A stretch of 64,000 nucleotides of DNA from Halpernia humi (GCF_900108025.1 NZ_FNUS01000004.1:124001-188000); one strand, 5' to 3'; positions 8,659 to 18,197 are shown, numbered from the stretch's first letter. The notes: generated by a model not told the origin, from the sequence alone. Made by a program: numbers and translations.

Positions 8659-9402
8659 ATGAAATTATCATCTACTTTAATTGCCTTATTTATAACCATC
8701 CAATTTACAATGGCACAAACACTAAAACCTGTTTCTTATAATGACGGAACTCAAAAATTAAATGGTTTTGTCACTTCAAACTCAGGGAAAAATTTACCAG
8801 GCGTTTTAGTTCTTCCCGCTTGGAAAGGCATTGACGATGAAGCAAAAAACACCGCTTTAGAACTAGAAAAAGCAGGCTACATTGCTTTTGTTGCTGATAT
8901 TTATGGTGAAGGAAATATTCCTACAGATAATGCTTCTGCGGCAAAAATTGCAGGAAAATATAAGAGTGATTACAAAGCCTACCAGCAAAGAATTTTTTTG
9001 GCTTTGGAACAATTGAAAAAAGCGGGCGCAAACCCTGATAAAATTGCCGTAATTGGTTTCTGTTTTGGCGGAACAGGCGCTTTGGAAGCCGCAAGAGGGA
9101 ATTTACCGGTTGTAGGAATTGTTTCCATCCACGGCGGACTTTCTAAAGATGCAGCAAGAGAAAACACAGCAATTACAACAAAAGTTTTGGTGGAAAATGG
9201 CGCAGATGATCGCGGTGTAACGCAAGAAGTTTTGGCAGCACTTACAACAGAATTAAATGTGGGGAAAACCGATTGGCAAATGATTACTTATGCCAATTCA
9301 AAACACACTTTCACTAATCCAGAATCGCCAGATTATAATGAAACCATGGCAAAAAGAGCGTGGCAACATACTTTGATGTTTTTGAATGAGATTTTGAAAT
9401 AA
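8659..9402 (+). CDS. Secreted dienelactone hydrolase family protein
   Basis: A 247-aa alpha/beta hydrolase with a Sec signal peptide (cut after FTMAQ). The nucleophile elbow is GFCFGG (Cys nucleophile, as in dienelactone hydrolases). The acid is in GADDRG and the histidine in SKHTFTNP. Substrate is unknown; esters or lactones are likely. It stands alone. Confidence 0.88.
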   Translation: MKLSSTLIALFITIQFTMAQTLKPVSYNDGTQKLNGFVTSNSGKNLPGVLVLPAWKGIDDEAKNTALELEKAGYIAFVADIYGEGNIPTDNASAAKIAGKYKSDYKAYQQRIFLALEQLKKAGANPDKIAVIGFCFGGTGALEAARGNLPVVGIVSIHGGLSKDAARENTAITTKVLVENGADDRGVTQEVLAALTTELNVGKTDWQMITYANSKHTFTNPESPDYNETMAKRAWQHTLMFLNEILK

Positions 9403-9774
9403 TTGCGAAAATTACTGCTCGCTGATTTACCAGATTAGGCAGATTATAAATTCACAAACGAAAATTTTCATTATTGATAGCGAACAGATTTCACGGATAT
9501 ACACAGATTTTATATTGTTTTTAAAATAAAGTTTTGTTTTACACATACACCGCAAAAGGGATTGAAGTGGAAATCCTTTTTTGCGAGGGCAAATATAAAA
9601 TATAAGAATAGAGCGGCTGGAAAAAAGATTGCAACGGAAAGCCCGACCCGAGAAATGGCAATTGCGGCTGCGAGGGATTTGCTATAAATGTTTTCTAATA
9701 AAAAAATTAAAATTAAATCCCGTTCAGATTTGCCAATCAAACCAGATAGTTTAACTTTGCGCAAACCTAAACTA
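9403..9774 (+). other. Intergenic region before pyrG
   Basis: No gene is seen here. The only clear element is the pyrG promoter at its right end. The stretch near 9420-9510 has repetitive-looking text resembling decayed intergenic repeats. Confidence 0.5.
9729..9759 (+). promoter_or_regulatory. pyrG promoter
   Basis: TTTG (9729-9732), 19 bp, then TAACTTTG (9752-9759): an exact Bacteroidetes TTTG-N19-TAnnTTTG promoter. It lies 15 bp before the ATG at 9775 and decides that start. A longer open frame from 9688 would run through this promoter. Confidence 0.75.
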
Positions 9775-11382
9775 ATGAGCAAAAAACAAACGAAATACAT
9801 CTTCGTAACTGGCGGTGTAACGTCTTCTTTGGGAAAAGGAATTGTATCTGCTTCTCTCGGACTTCTACTAAAACAACGCGGTTTTAACGTCACCATTCAA
9901 AAATTAGATCCTTATATTAACATTGATCCAGGAACACTAAATCCTTATGAACACGGCGAATGCTACGTTACGGAAGATGGCGCAGAAACTGATTTAGATT
10001 TGGGACATTATGAAAGATTTCTAAATTCCCCAACCTCGCAAAACAACAATGTAACGACCGGAAAAATTTACCAAACCGTCATCGATAAAGAACGAAAAGG
10101 TGATTTTTTAGGAAAAACCGTTCAAGTTATTCCGCATATTACAAACGAAATTAAGCGAAGAATTAAAATTTTAGCCAAGAAAAATTACGATATTATCATC
10201 ACCGAAATTGGTGGAACTGTCGGTGATATAGAATCGCTTCCTTATATAGAATCTGTACGACAACTGAAATGGGAATTGGGCGAGCATAATTCTATGGTGA
10301 TTCATTTAACTTTATTGCCTTTTTTGGCGGCAAGTGGAGAGTTAAAAACAAAACCTTCACAACATTCCGTTCGTCAATTAATGGAAAGTGGCATTCAAGC
10401 AGATGTTTTGGTGTGCAGAACTGAACATAAAATACCAAAAGAACAACGGGCAAAACTGGCGCAATTTTGCAATGTTTCATTGGAAAATGTTATAGAATGT
10501 ATGGATTTGGAAACCATTTATGAAGTCCCACTTTATCTGCAAAAACAAGATTTTGATGATGTTGTTCTTAAAACTTTAAATTTAAAAACAGAGCAAGAAG
10601 CCGACCTCAAAAACTGGAAAGAATTTTTGAAAAAATACAAACATCCGAAAAAAACGGTAGAAATTGCTTTGATTGGAAAATATGTGAAATTGCAGGACTC
10701 TTATAAATCTATCACAGAATCTTTTATACACGCAGGTGCAGCGCAAGAAACTGAAGTAAAAATTAGATGGGTTTACTCTGGTGATTTATTAGAAGATAAT
10801 ATTGTTAAAGAACTGAAAGGCGTTGATGGAATGCTGATTGCGCCGGGATTTGGCGACCGAGGAATTGAAGGAAAAATTTTAGCCGCAAAATATGCGCGCG
10901 AAAATAAAATACCACTTTTGGGAATTTGCCTCGGAATGCAGATTATGACCATAGAATTTGCCAGAAATGTTTTGAATTTATCCCAAGCAAATAGTGTAGA
11001 ATTCGACACGGGAACGCCCGAACCTGTGATTGCTTTAATGGAGGAACAAAAAAATGTGGTAGAAAAAGGTGGCACAATGAGACTTGGCGCGTGGAAATGT
11101 ACTTTGAAAAATGGCTCGAAATTAAGTGAAATTTATGGCAGCAGAACGATTTCTGAACGGCACCGCCATAGATATGAATTTAATAGTGAATATAAAGAAA
11201 TCTTTGAAAAAAATAATTTCATCGCTTCTGGAACAAACCCGGAAACCGATTTAGTAGAAACCATTGAGTTAAAAGACCATCCATTCTATATCGGCGTGCA
11301 ATACCATCCGGAATACAAAAGTACGGTTGCCAATCCGCATCCTTTATTTTCTGCTTTCATAAAAGCGGTTTCTACAAAGTAA
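9775..11382 (+). CDS. pyrG: CTP synthase
   Basis: Makes CTP from UTP, ATP and glutamine. From MSKKQTKYIFVTGG it is 535 aa, the normal length. The synthetase domain has GGVTSSLGKGI (P-loop region) and DPYINIDPGT. The C-terminal glutaminase domain has the nucleophile in GICLGMQ and a catalytic His-Glu in QYHPEYKS. It is followed by yidC, a common Flavobacteriia order. Confidence 0.98.
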   Translation: MSKKQTKYIFVTGGVTSSLGKGIVSASLGLLLKQRGFNVTIQKLDPYINIDPGTLNPYEHGECYVTEDGAETDLDLGHYERFLNSPTSQNNNVTTGKIYQTVIDKERKGDFLGKTVQVIPHITNEIKRRIKILAKKNYDIIITEIGGTVGDIESLPYIESVRQLKWELGEHNSMVIHLTLLPFLAASGELKTKPSQHSVRQLMESGIQADVLVCRTEHKIPKEQRAKLAQFCNVSLENVIECMDLETIYEVPLYLQKQDFDDVVLKTLNLKTEQEADLKNWKEFLKKYKHPKKTVEIALIGKYVKLQDSYKSITESFIHAGAAQETEVKIRWVYSGDLLEDNIVKELKGVDGMLIAPGFGDRGIEGKILAAKYARENKIPLLGICLGMQIMTIEFARNVLNLSQANSVEFDTGTPEPVIALMEEQKNVVEKGGTMRLGAWKCTLKNGSKLSEIYGSRTISERHRHRYEFNSEYKEIFEKNNFIASGTNPETDLVETIELKDHPFYIGVQYHPEYKSTVANPHPLFSAFIKAVSTK

Positions 11383-11389
11383 TTTTTTG

Positions 11390-11450
11390 TAAACCACAAA
11401 GATTTCATTAAAAAAGATACAATAAATTTTTCTTGGCTTTGTGGTTTGCA
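11390..11450 (+). terminator. Possible terminator of pyrG
   Basis: Inverted repeat AAACCACAAAG/CTTTGTGGTTT with a 35-nt T-rich loop just after the pyrG stop. The loop is long and no T run follows closely, so this is a weak call. Confidence 0.35.
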
Positions 11451-11494
11451 ATTTCACAATTTTTATTGATTGCAAAATATTAAAATAAAAATAG

Positions 11495-11502
11495 TAATTT
11501 TG
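11495..11502 (+). promoter_or_regulatory. -7 box of yidC promoter
   Basis: TAATTTTG, 65 bp ahead of the chosen yidC ATG. A -33 element is not clear. Confidence 0.5.
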
Positions 11503-11567
11503 CAGCCAAAAATTATTGGAAAAAGTACGTGCAAAATCGTGCACAATTCCATCATCAAACAAACAAA

Positions 11568-13355
11568 ATGCAACAAAATAACGGCCTCGATAAAAACCAA
11601 ATCATCAGTTTTGTCCTTTTTTCATTAGTATTATTCGGTTTTATGTTTTACTTTCAAACAAAACAAGCGAAAGAAACAGCGACCAGTAAAGCAAAAGAAC
11701 CGGTAAAAACCGAACAAGCGGAGATAAAACCATCAGAAGTTCAGAACATCAATCCGCAAATAAATCAGGATTCCATAAAAACGGTAAGCCTTAAAAATGA
11801 CTTACTAAATGTTCAGTTTTCTAGTTTGGGCGGGCAAATTTCTTCTGTTGAATTGCTTAAATTTAAAGCCTATAATAAAAAAACAGATAAAGATACAGAT
11901 CCACTTTATTTGTTTAATAAAAACAATGCATCTTATGGTTTCCAGTTTAAAGACAAAACTGGGAAAGTGTTCAATACCAAAGATATGGTTTTCAGCCCAA
12001 GTGTAAAGGGAAATACTGTGACGATGCAATCCAACATTAATGGCGCAATCATTCAGTTTATTTATACTTTAAACGAAAAATATGCTATTGGTTTTAAAGT
12101 AAAAACGCAAGGTTTAGCACAAATTGTAAATGACGGAAAAGCAGATTTCACTTGGGATTACACCGTTCGTGGTGCAGAGAAAGGCCGCTCACAAGAAGAA
12201 ACGCATACAGAATTTTCCTACGCATTTAATAATTATAAATCGAACGATTATGATGGTCGCACCACCATGGAAGAACCGAAGGAAACTTTGAATTGGATCG
12301 CTGTGAAACAACAGTTTTTCGGCGCAATTATAGAAGCGAACAGTGGTTTTACAAATTCTAAAGGAAACCAAGACCCCATAAAAGAAGGCGAATTTTTGAA
12401 GAAATTCACCTTTGACGGACAAGTAAAAATGGCTGGTAACGAACTGAATCAAGATTTCACTTGGTATTTTGTACCGATGGATCTAAAATTATTAAAATCT
12501 TACGATAAAAACTTTGATGAAATTATCCCGCTTGGATGGTCATTTATTGGCACTTTAAACCGACATTTTTTCATCCCGATTTATAATTTGCTTACCTCTT
12601 GGGGAATTGCTGCGGGTTGGGTGATATTTTTAATGACGATTATTACAAAAATTATTTTGTCGCCTGTGATGTTTAAGCAACATAAATTGAGCGCGATGAT
12701 GCGTGTTATTCGTCCAGAAATAGATGAAGTAAACGCAAAATATAAAGATGCAGACGCCATGAAAAAACAGCAAGCAACGATGGCTGTTTATAAGAAAGCG
12801 GGCGTCAATCAGATGGCGGGATGTCTCCCGGCGGTCTTGCAAATTCCGATTTTTTATGCGCTTTTTCGATTTTTTCCTAATAATCTGGATTTGCGTGGGC
12901 AAAGTTTCTGGTTTGCAAAAGATTTAACGGCTTATGATGATGTGATAAAATTACCCTTCAATATTCCATTTATTGGAGAACATTTAAGTATTTTCGCTAT
13001 TGCGTGTACCATTGTAATTTTAATTTACACTATCCTTACTTCTGGTAATATGCAGCAACCAACGCAACCTGGAATGCCAAACATGAAGGTTCTAATGTAT
13101 ATTTTCCCTGTAACGTTTTTATTCTTTTTAAACACATCGGCATCTGGTTTATCTTGGTATTATTTCGTTTCGAATGCAATTAACATTGTCATCATCTTGG
13201 TAATTAAATATTGGATTTTAGACGAGAAAAAAATACATGCACAAATACAGGCAAACAAACAAAAAGAGCCGAAAAAAGAAGGAAAATTTCAAAAAAGAAT
13301 GCGAGAAATGATGGAGAAAGCGCAGGAACAACAGAAAGCGCAAGGCAAGAAATAG
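11568..13355 (+). CDS. yidC: Membrane protein insertase YidC
   Basis: Inserts and folds inner-membrane proteins. The start at 11568 (MQQNNGLDKNQIISFVLF) puts the first membrane helix at residues 8-25. An open frame begins 39 bp earlier but adds a non-conserved tail. At 595 aa it has the large periplasmic beta domain of Gram-negative YidC followed by the conserved five-helix core (VMFKQHKLSAMMRVIRPEI, MAGCLPAVLQIPIFYALF). The C-terminus is strongly basic (KKEGKFQKRMREMMEKAQ). Confidence 0.97.
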   Translation: MQQNNGLDKNQIISFVLFSLVLFGFMFYFQTKQAKETATSKAKEPVKTEQAEIKPSEVQNINPQINQDSIKTVSLKNDLLNVQFSSLGGQISSVELLKFKAYNKKTDKDTDPLYLFNKNNASYGFQFKDKTGKVFNTKDMVFSPSVKGNTVTMQSNINGAIIQFIYTLNEKYAIGFKVKTQGLAQIVNDGKADFTWDYTVRGAEKGRSQEETHTEFSYAFNNYKSNDYDGRTTMEEPKETLNWIAVKQQFFGAIIEANSGFTNSKGNQDPIKEGEFLKKFTFDGQVKMAGNELNQDFTWYFVPMDLKLLKSYDKNFDEIIPLGWSFIGTLNRHFFIPIYNLLTSWGIAAGWVIFLMTIITKIILSPVMFKQHKLSAMMRVIRPEIDEVNAKYKDADAMKKQQATMAVYKKAGVNQMAGCLPAVLQIPIFYALFRFFPNNLDLRGQSFWFAKDLTAYDDVIKLPFNIPFIGEHLSIFAIACTIVILIYTILTSGNMQQPTQPGMPNMKVLMYIFPVTFLFFLNTSASGLSWYYFVSNAINIVIILVIKYWILDEKKIHAQIQANKQKEPKKEGKFQKRMREMMEKAQEQQKAQGKK

Positions 13356-13406
13356 ATGTTAGATGTTAGATGTTAGATGTTAGATGTTAGATGTTAGACG
13401 TTAGAC
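13354..13406. repeat. Heptamer tandem repeat
   Basis: Seven and a half copies of AGATGTT, the last ones with one change (AGACGTT), beginning on the yidC stop codon. Probably slippage-prone. Confidence 0.9.
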
Positions 13407-13417
13407 AAAATTAAAAG

Positions 13418-13448
13418 AATCCTGGCAAATATTGTCAGGATTTTTTTT
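13418..13448 (+). terminator. yidC terminator
   Basis: Inverted repeat AATCCTG/CAGGATT with an 11-nt loop, followed by a run of T. Confidence 0.75.
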
Positions 13449-13460
13449 GTAATTATTTAA

Positions 13461-13525
13461 TACTTCATAATTCATACTTCATAACTCATACTTCATAACT
13501 CATACTTCAAAACTCATACTTCATC
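13461..13525. repeat. 14-bp tandem repeat upstream of rnpB
   Basis: Four and a half copies of TACTTCATAACTCA with small changes, ending about 15 bp before the rnpB -7 box. The copies occupy the place of the -33 region. Confidence 0.85.
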
Positions 13526-13540
13526 CTTTTAAAATTTTTA

Positions 13541-13548
13541 TATCTTTG
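13541..13548 (+). promoter_or_regulatory. -7 box of rnpB
   Basis: TATCTTTG, five bases ahead of the first paired base of the RNase P RNA. This is the expected distance for a directly initiated RNA. Confidence 0.65.
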
Positions 13549-13552
13549 CCGT

Positions 13553-13883
13553 CCATGAGAAAAACAGCTTGTTGATTTCAATTTATTTTGGAATAGGAAA
13601 GTCCGGACACCAGAGAGCAGCAAAGCGGCTAACAGCCGTCGGTCGCGAGATCAGGACAAGTGCAACAGAAAGTATGTATATTAATTTATAGTGAAACCAG
13701 GTAAACTCTTTGCGGTGCAATGTTAAGTATATCGATGCTTTTAGATTCGTCTAAAATAGGAGTTGCTCGCTCCGAAAATCGAGGGGTAAACAGCTAAAGT
13801 CTTGCAGCAATGTACGATGTAGATAAATAACAGGCGTTCAATTTATTTTGGAAACAGAATCCGGCTTATCGTTTTTCTCGTGG
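13553..13883 (+). ncRNA. rnpB: RNase P RNA, class A
   Basis: The catalytic RNA of RNase P, which removes 5' leaders from pre-tRNA. Conserved segments are present: GGAAAGTCCGGACACC near the 5' side, ACAGAAAGTA and GGTAAAC in the middle, and ACAGAATCCGGCTTAT near the 3' end. The ends CCATGAGAAAAAC and GTTTTTCTCGTGG pair as helix P1. A run of T follows, so P1 doubles as a terminator stem. Confidence 0.93.
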
Positions 13884-13890
13884 TTTTTTT

Positions 13891-14706
13891 TCAATTCGAT
13901 GATTCAATTTCTACTTTCCCTAAATTCTTATTGAAAAATTTTATGCCGAAATAGATTAAAATTATTCCCCCGAAAGTCGTAATTAACCAATAAAAAATAT
14001 TAAAATGAAGATTGGTTAAATTTTCTATTAATGTCGCTCCATAAAATCTTATAAGCGAAACAATTAAATTTACAACAAAATGAAAAACTAAGGTGTAAGT
14101 TATATTTTTGGTCTTTACATAAATGTATCCAGCAATTACTCCAAATATAAAAGTCGGTAAAAGATTTCTGAAATTTGGAAAATGAAAAAGTGAAAAACAT
14201 ATACTTGAAAATAGTATTGCTTTTTGAACGGAATTCTCTTTTAGCAAATTGCCAAGTAAATATTTTCTAAATATTATTTCTTCAAAAATCGGCGCAACTA
14301 CTAATGATGAAATTAGAGAGAAAATTAAAGAAATATTCAATTCTACATTTTTAGTATGCTTAAAAATATTCAAGAATTCTTTTGGTACAAAAATTTTATC
14401 GTACATATCAAACAATGGTTTTTCAAAAAACTCTAAACCAATAGCAATTAAGATAATTGGAAAAATTAAGTTGTCACTTATTAAACGAAAACTTGCTTTA
14501 ACCTGTATATCTGTTTCTTGTTTTAAGATATATTTAAAAAACAAAAAATAAGAGATAATCGTTGTAAAAACATCAATTATTGGAGCCGTAACTTCTTGGT
14601 ATTTTAAGAAATATTTTATTATTCCTCCTAAAGTTCCTACTAGTAAAAATATTACAAATAACTTCAAAAATTGCAAAAATGCTTTCCGAACACTCATTCT
14701 ATTCAC
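13891..14706 (-). CDS. CPBP family intramembrane glutamic endopeptidase
   Basis: A 271-aa membrane protein of the CAAX-protease/bacteriocin-processing family with about seven hydrophobic helices. The three conserved motifs are visible: APIFEEIIFRKYL (EExxxR), SLFHFPNF and LVFHFVVN. Its physiological substrate cannot be told from sequence. It overlaps the end of the PPK2 gene by 8 bp and is probably co-transcribed with it. Confidence 0.85.
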   Translation of the reverse strand: MNRMSVRKAFLQFLKLFVIFLLVGTLGGIIKYFLKYQEVTAPIIDVFTTIISYFLFFKYILKQETDIQVKASFRLISDNLIFPIILIAIGLEFFEKPLFDMYDKIFVPKEFLNIFKHTKNVELNISLIFSLISSLVVAPIFEEIIFRKYLLGNLLKENSVQKAILFSSICFSLFHFPNFRNLLPTFIFGVIAGYIYVKTKNITYTLVFHFVVNLIVSLIRFYGATLIENLTNLHFNIFYWLITTFGGIILIYFGIKFFNKNLGKVEIESSN

Positions 14707-15568
14707 TTTCCAAATTTAATTTTGCCACTTCCAGTTCGCCCAATTCTGTATTTGATAATGTTGGAAATTTCAAATCCATTTCTTCTAAATTTTCTATGAT
14801 AATTTGAAGTGCCGCCAATCTCGTAAACCATTTGCTGTCGGCTGGCAAAACATACCACGGTGCATAATCTTTAGAAGTCTCGTTGATCGCATCTTCATAA
14901 GCTTTTTGATAATCGTCCCACAATGCGCGTTCTTTCATATCTCCCAAACCAAATTTCCAATTTTTATCTTCTTCATTAATGCGGTCTAGAAATCTTTGTT
15001 TTTGCTCATCTAAAGAAACATGAAGGAAAAATTTTATAATTTTTGTGCCATTTTGGGCAAGGTGTTTTTCGAAATTGCGGATACTTTCATATCGGTTTTT
15101 CCAAAATTTATCATCAAAATCCTCCACATTATCCCAAACTTTTTCGCTTAAATTAAATGCAGGATGCACTTTGCAAATCAAAACACTTTCATAATGCGAA
15201 CGATTGAAAATTCCGATTTTTCCTTTTTGCGGTAATGCTAAATAATGCCGCCAAAGAAAATCATGCGAATAATCTTTTGAAGTAGGCGTTTTGAAACTCG
15301 TTACTTCACAACCTTGGGGATTAATACCACCAAAAACATGCTCTATTAAAGAATCTTTCCCAGCGGCATCCATCGCTTGAATAACTATTAATAAAGATTG
15401 GCTTCCATCTGCATAGAATTTTTCTTGCAAAAGACGAAGTGTTTTCATTTCATCTTCCAGCATTTTTTCGCCATCATCTTTAGAAATTGAACCCTTATAA
15501 TTTGTTTCAGATTTTGAAATATCAAAAGTACCTTTTACAATTAAACTTTTTGAAAAACTATCAATCAT
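14699..15568 (-). CDS. ppk2: Polyphosphate kinase 2 family protein
   Basis: A 289-aa PPK2-type phosphotransferase that moves phosphate between polyphosphate and nucleotides. The Walker A region is VIQAMDAAGKDS (about residues 62-73). The lid and Walker B region is IGIFNRSHYESVLICKVHP. The length suggests the class that phosphorylates nucleoside mono- or diphosphates; I cannot pick the substrate. This is the last chromosomal gene before the conjugative element. Confidence 0.9.
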   Translation of the reverse strand: MIDSFSKSLIVKGTFDISKSETNYKGSISKDDGEKMLEDEMKTLRLLQEKFYADGSQSLLIVIQAMDAAGKDSLIEHVFGGINPQGCEVTSFKTPTSKDYSHDFLWRHYLALPQKGKIGIFNRSHYESVLICKVHPAFNLSEKVWDNVEDFDDKFWKNRYESIRNFEKHLAQNGTKIIKFFLHVSLDEQKQRFLDRINEEDKNWKFGLGDMKERALWDDYQKAYEDAINETSKDYAPWYVLPADSKWFTRLAALQIIIENLEEMDLKFPTLSNTELGELEVAKLNLESE

Positions 15569-15905
15569 ATTTTTTAATTTTTAATAAATTTAATAAAAAA
15601 AAACCGCCCAAATATAAAATTTGAACGGTTTGAATATTTTAATTAAAAAAGATTAGTAAAAAGCAAAGTTAAGCAAAACGATTAAATCCGTTGCTATACA
15701 ATGTTTTATAAAGAAGTAGTCTTTATTTGGAACTCGGTGTCTGATAGGTTTTGGGTTTGAAATGACAAAGTTAAGTTACTAATTCGTTACCGATTAATAG
15801 AGGTTCCTTATTAGTTTAAACGGTTATATTTCAGTGTTTTGCACTTATTTTTATATTTCCTTGTAACTCAATGTAAATTAATTTTAAACATTAAACATTT
15901 GAGTT
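15569..15905. other. Chromosome/ICE junction region (attL expected here)
   Basis: 337 bp without a gene, between ppk2 and the ICE integrase. A weak inverted repeat AACCGCCCAAAT/ATTTGAACGGTT is at about 15601-15632. An attachment site should lie here because CTnDOT-type elements carry int next to one end. I cannot define the core because the matching attR is not in the window. Confidence 0.4.
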
Positions 15906-17156
15906 ATGACGCAGACAAAAAAATCAACGTTCAAACTGCTTTTCTACTTGAAAAAGAACGAACTAAAAAAAAATGGTAATGCTCCAATTATGGCACGTAT
16001 TACCATTGACGGAACACCTAAAACTTTTGGGACAAAGTTAGAAATTGACCCTAGCAATTGGGATCTAAAATATGGAAGAGTTGAGGGCAAAAGCGCAACA
16101 GCTTTAAATATTAATAAAAAGTTGGATAACATACGTGGGCGTATCGACAAAATTTATGAAGATATGCTGAAACACGAGGGCTTTGCTACTTCCCAAAAAG
16201 TAAAGCTCTCATTCTTGGGTGTTGGTGTAATGGATGATGCAATTCTAAAAGTCTTTAACGATAAAAATGAGGATTTTAAAAAATTGGTTGACAAGGAAGA
16301 ACGTTCACAAAGCACCTACAACAAGTACATCACGGTTTATAATCATCTTACCACTTTTATCAAAGAACGCTATCATCGTGATGATATGGCCTTTCGGGAA
16401 TTGACTGGAGATTTTATTAGGGAATTCGATTTTTATCTTCGGTACGATTTACAATCTACACATAATACGGTTTGGGTTTACACGATGCCCGTACTAAGTC
16501 TGGTAGAATTGGCTATAAAAAAAGGTTTGATACGTGATAATCCGTTTCAAGATTATGAAATTAATATGGAAGAAACCGACAGGGGTTATATTCTTAAAGA
16601 AGATGTAGAAAAACTGATGATGTGTGCACCGCCCCACCCACGGTATGAGCTTGTAAAAGATCTTTTTATTTTCAGTTGTTTTACCGGACTTGCTTATGCG
16701 GATATTAAAAAACTAACAAGGAACAATATTCAGTCTTTCTTCGATGGCCATCAATGGATCATCAGCAGAAGAAAAAAATCAGATATTGCTTCTAATGTTC
16801 GGTTAATGGAAATCCCAAAACGTATCATAGAAAAATACCTCGGTAGCACTCGTAATGAGTTTATCTTTCCAGTTCCAACCAATGTAACCTGCAATACTCA
16901 CATTGGCAAATTAATTGAAAAAGCTAAAATTATTACAGAACAAAAAGTAACTTTTCACACCGCAAGACACACATTTGGAACGATGTTTTTGACAGAAGGT
17001 GTTCCCCTTGAAAGCCTTAGTAAAATGATGGGGCATAAAAATATTTCTACTACACAGATTTATGCTAAAATTACCAGCCAAAAGATTAGTAAGGATATGG
17101 ATTTGGTAGCTCCTAAATTTAAGGAGATTGAAGAAGCGTTTTTACAGGTTATATAG
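15906..17156 (+). CDS. int: ICE tyrosine integrase (IntDOT-like)
   Basis: A 416-aa tyrosine recombinase with an N-terminal arm-binding region, a SAM-like core-binding domain (about 120-210) and a C-terminal catalytic domain. HTARHTFGT and MGHKNISTTQIYAK supply His, Arg, His and the Tyr nucleophile. The usual first catalytic Arg is replaced: the motif reads FTGLAYADI instead of TGLRxxEL. The same position is also non-Arg in IntDOT of Bacteroides, so this is a feature of the subfamily and not decay. It is expected to integrate and excise the whole element. Confidence 0.92.
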   Translation: MTQTKKSTFKLLFYLKKNELKKNGNAPIMARITIDGTPKTFGTKLEIDPSNWDLKYGRVEGKSATALNINKKLDNIRGRIDKIYEDMLKHEGFATSQKVKLSFLGVGVMDDAILKVFNDKNEDFKKLVDKEERSQSTYNKYITVYNHLTTFIKERYHRDDMAFRELTGDFIREFDFYLRYDLQSTHNTVWVYTMPVLSLVELAIKKGLIRDNPFQDYEINMEETDRGYILKEDVEKLMMCAPPHPRYELVKDLFIFSCFTGLAYADIKKLTRNNIQSFFDGHQWIISRRKKSDIASNVRLMEIPKRIIEKYLGSTRNEFIFPVPTNVTCNTHIGKLIEKAKIITEQKVTFHTARHTFGTMFLTEGVPLESLSKMMGHKNISTTQIYAKITSQKISKDMDLVAPKFKEIEEAFLQVI

Positions 17157-17179
17157 TTAATCACAATTTGATAATTACG

Positions 17180-17207
17180 AGCAGAACTTAACGGTTCTGC
17201 TTTTTTT
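17180..17207 (+). terminator. Integrase terminator
   Basis: Inverted repeat AGCAGAAC/GTTCTGCT with a short loop, then seven T, 24 bp after the integrase stop. Confidence 0.85.
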
Positions 17208-17804
17208 ATGCCCATATTTTATAGCCAAAGCACATTTACTTCGCTCTGCTATTCCCTTTCTGTAAAAGAGCTTTTCGGCTACTTCTGGAACAGAAGATTA
17301 AAAAATGTTGCCATCTACGCCTCCCACACAAATACAATTTTTTAATCCTCTATTAGTGTGGCTTTGATAGCCCCACCGCTTTAAAAAAGTGTTTTAAAAA
17401 TTCAGCGAATTGGAAGTGTTATTTCAATTCACTGTAAACCATTTCTCAATGCCATCTTCTTAGCTTCCACATTCATTTTTATCCAAAGACCCGTATGCTT
17501 TTTGTCCCATTTCAAGAGCAAAGGTATTTCCGTGTTCTTAACGCATCACAAAGGTCAAGCAAGTTTGGAAAATAATCTCCACCCGTTGGGTAGTATTTTT
17601 TTCCAAAACCTTGGTGATGCTAAACACGAACCTTTTATGCTCGTGAAACGAAACATAGCATACTCCGGCTCTTTAAACGAATAAAAAAAATGTCAGATAC
17701 GAAAATTAAAAACATTGGAAATGGTAATGAAACGAAACAGCACCTCCTCTCATTGCCGAATAAATCTAAAAAAAATCAAAATCAATAACTAAAAATTAAA
17801 GAAT
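17208..17804. other. Intergenic region before ssb
   Basis: About 600 bp. A 60-codon open frame at 17502-17684 has no recognisable motif or ribosome-binding context, so I do not call it a gene. No convincing promoter is seen. Confidence 0.4.
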
Positions 17805-18197
17805 ATGAACATCACAGGAAGACTGACAAGGGATGCGGAAGTACGCACAACGTCACAGGACAAACAAGTAGTAAATTTTTCAGTAGCGACCAACGACAGC
17901 TACCGTAACAAGCAAGGCGAACGCATAGAGCAAACAACCTATTTCGACTGCTCCTATTGGATAACCCCGAATGTAGCCAAGCTACTCACAAAAGGCACTT
18001 TGGTAGAACTATCGGGACGAGTAAGTACAAGAGCGTGGACAGGTAATGATGGAGAGCCAAGAGCAGGTCTGAATTTCCACACCTCACAAATCAAATTGCA
18101 CGGAGGTAGTAAGAGAACCGAAAGCGTACAAGCTACTGCACAAACAGGAAACAACAGTACAGCAGGAAAAGGTACAGAAGACGACCTTCCATTTTAA
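17805..18197 (+). CDS. ssb: Single-stranded DNA-binding protein of the ICE
   Basis: A 130-aa SSB with the OB-fold start MNITGRLTRDAEVRT and motif VVNFSVATNDSY. It has a flexible Gly/Thr/Gln linker and a C-terminal acidic tip EDDLPF that recruits repair and replication proteins. It opens a gene block typical of the leading region of Bacteroidetes conjugative elements and probably protects the transferred strand. Confidence 0.93.
   Translation: MNITGRLTRDAEVRTTSQDKQVVNFSVATNDSYRNKQGERIEQTTYFDCSYWITPNVAKLLTKGTLVELSGRVSTRAWTGNDGEPRAGLNFHTSQIKLHGGSKRTESVQATAQTGNNSTAGKGTEDDLPF

Noticed and set aside
9688-9774. 29-residue N-terminal extension of PyrG
   Set aside because: It runs through an exact promoter and is not conserved-looking; the family starts at MSKKQTKYIFVTGG.
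13354-13525. Tandem repeats as a CRISPR array
   Set aside because: The units are 7 and 14 bp with no spacers between them and no cas genes nearby.
15640-15700. CTnDOT-type att core (GTTnnTTTGC) near the integrase
   Set aside because: GCAAAG-containing text is present but no full match to the core was found, and no second copy can be compared within the window.
17502-17684. 60-codon open frame downstream of the integrase
   Set aside because: No motif, no upstream ribosome-binding context and no neighbour relation; probably chance.
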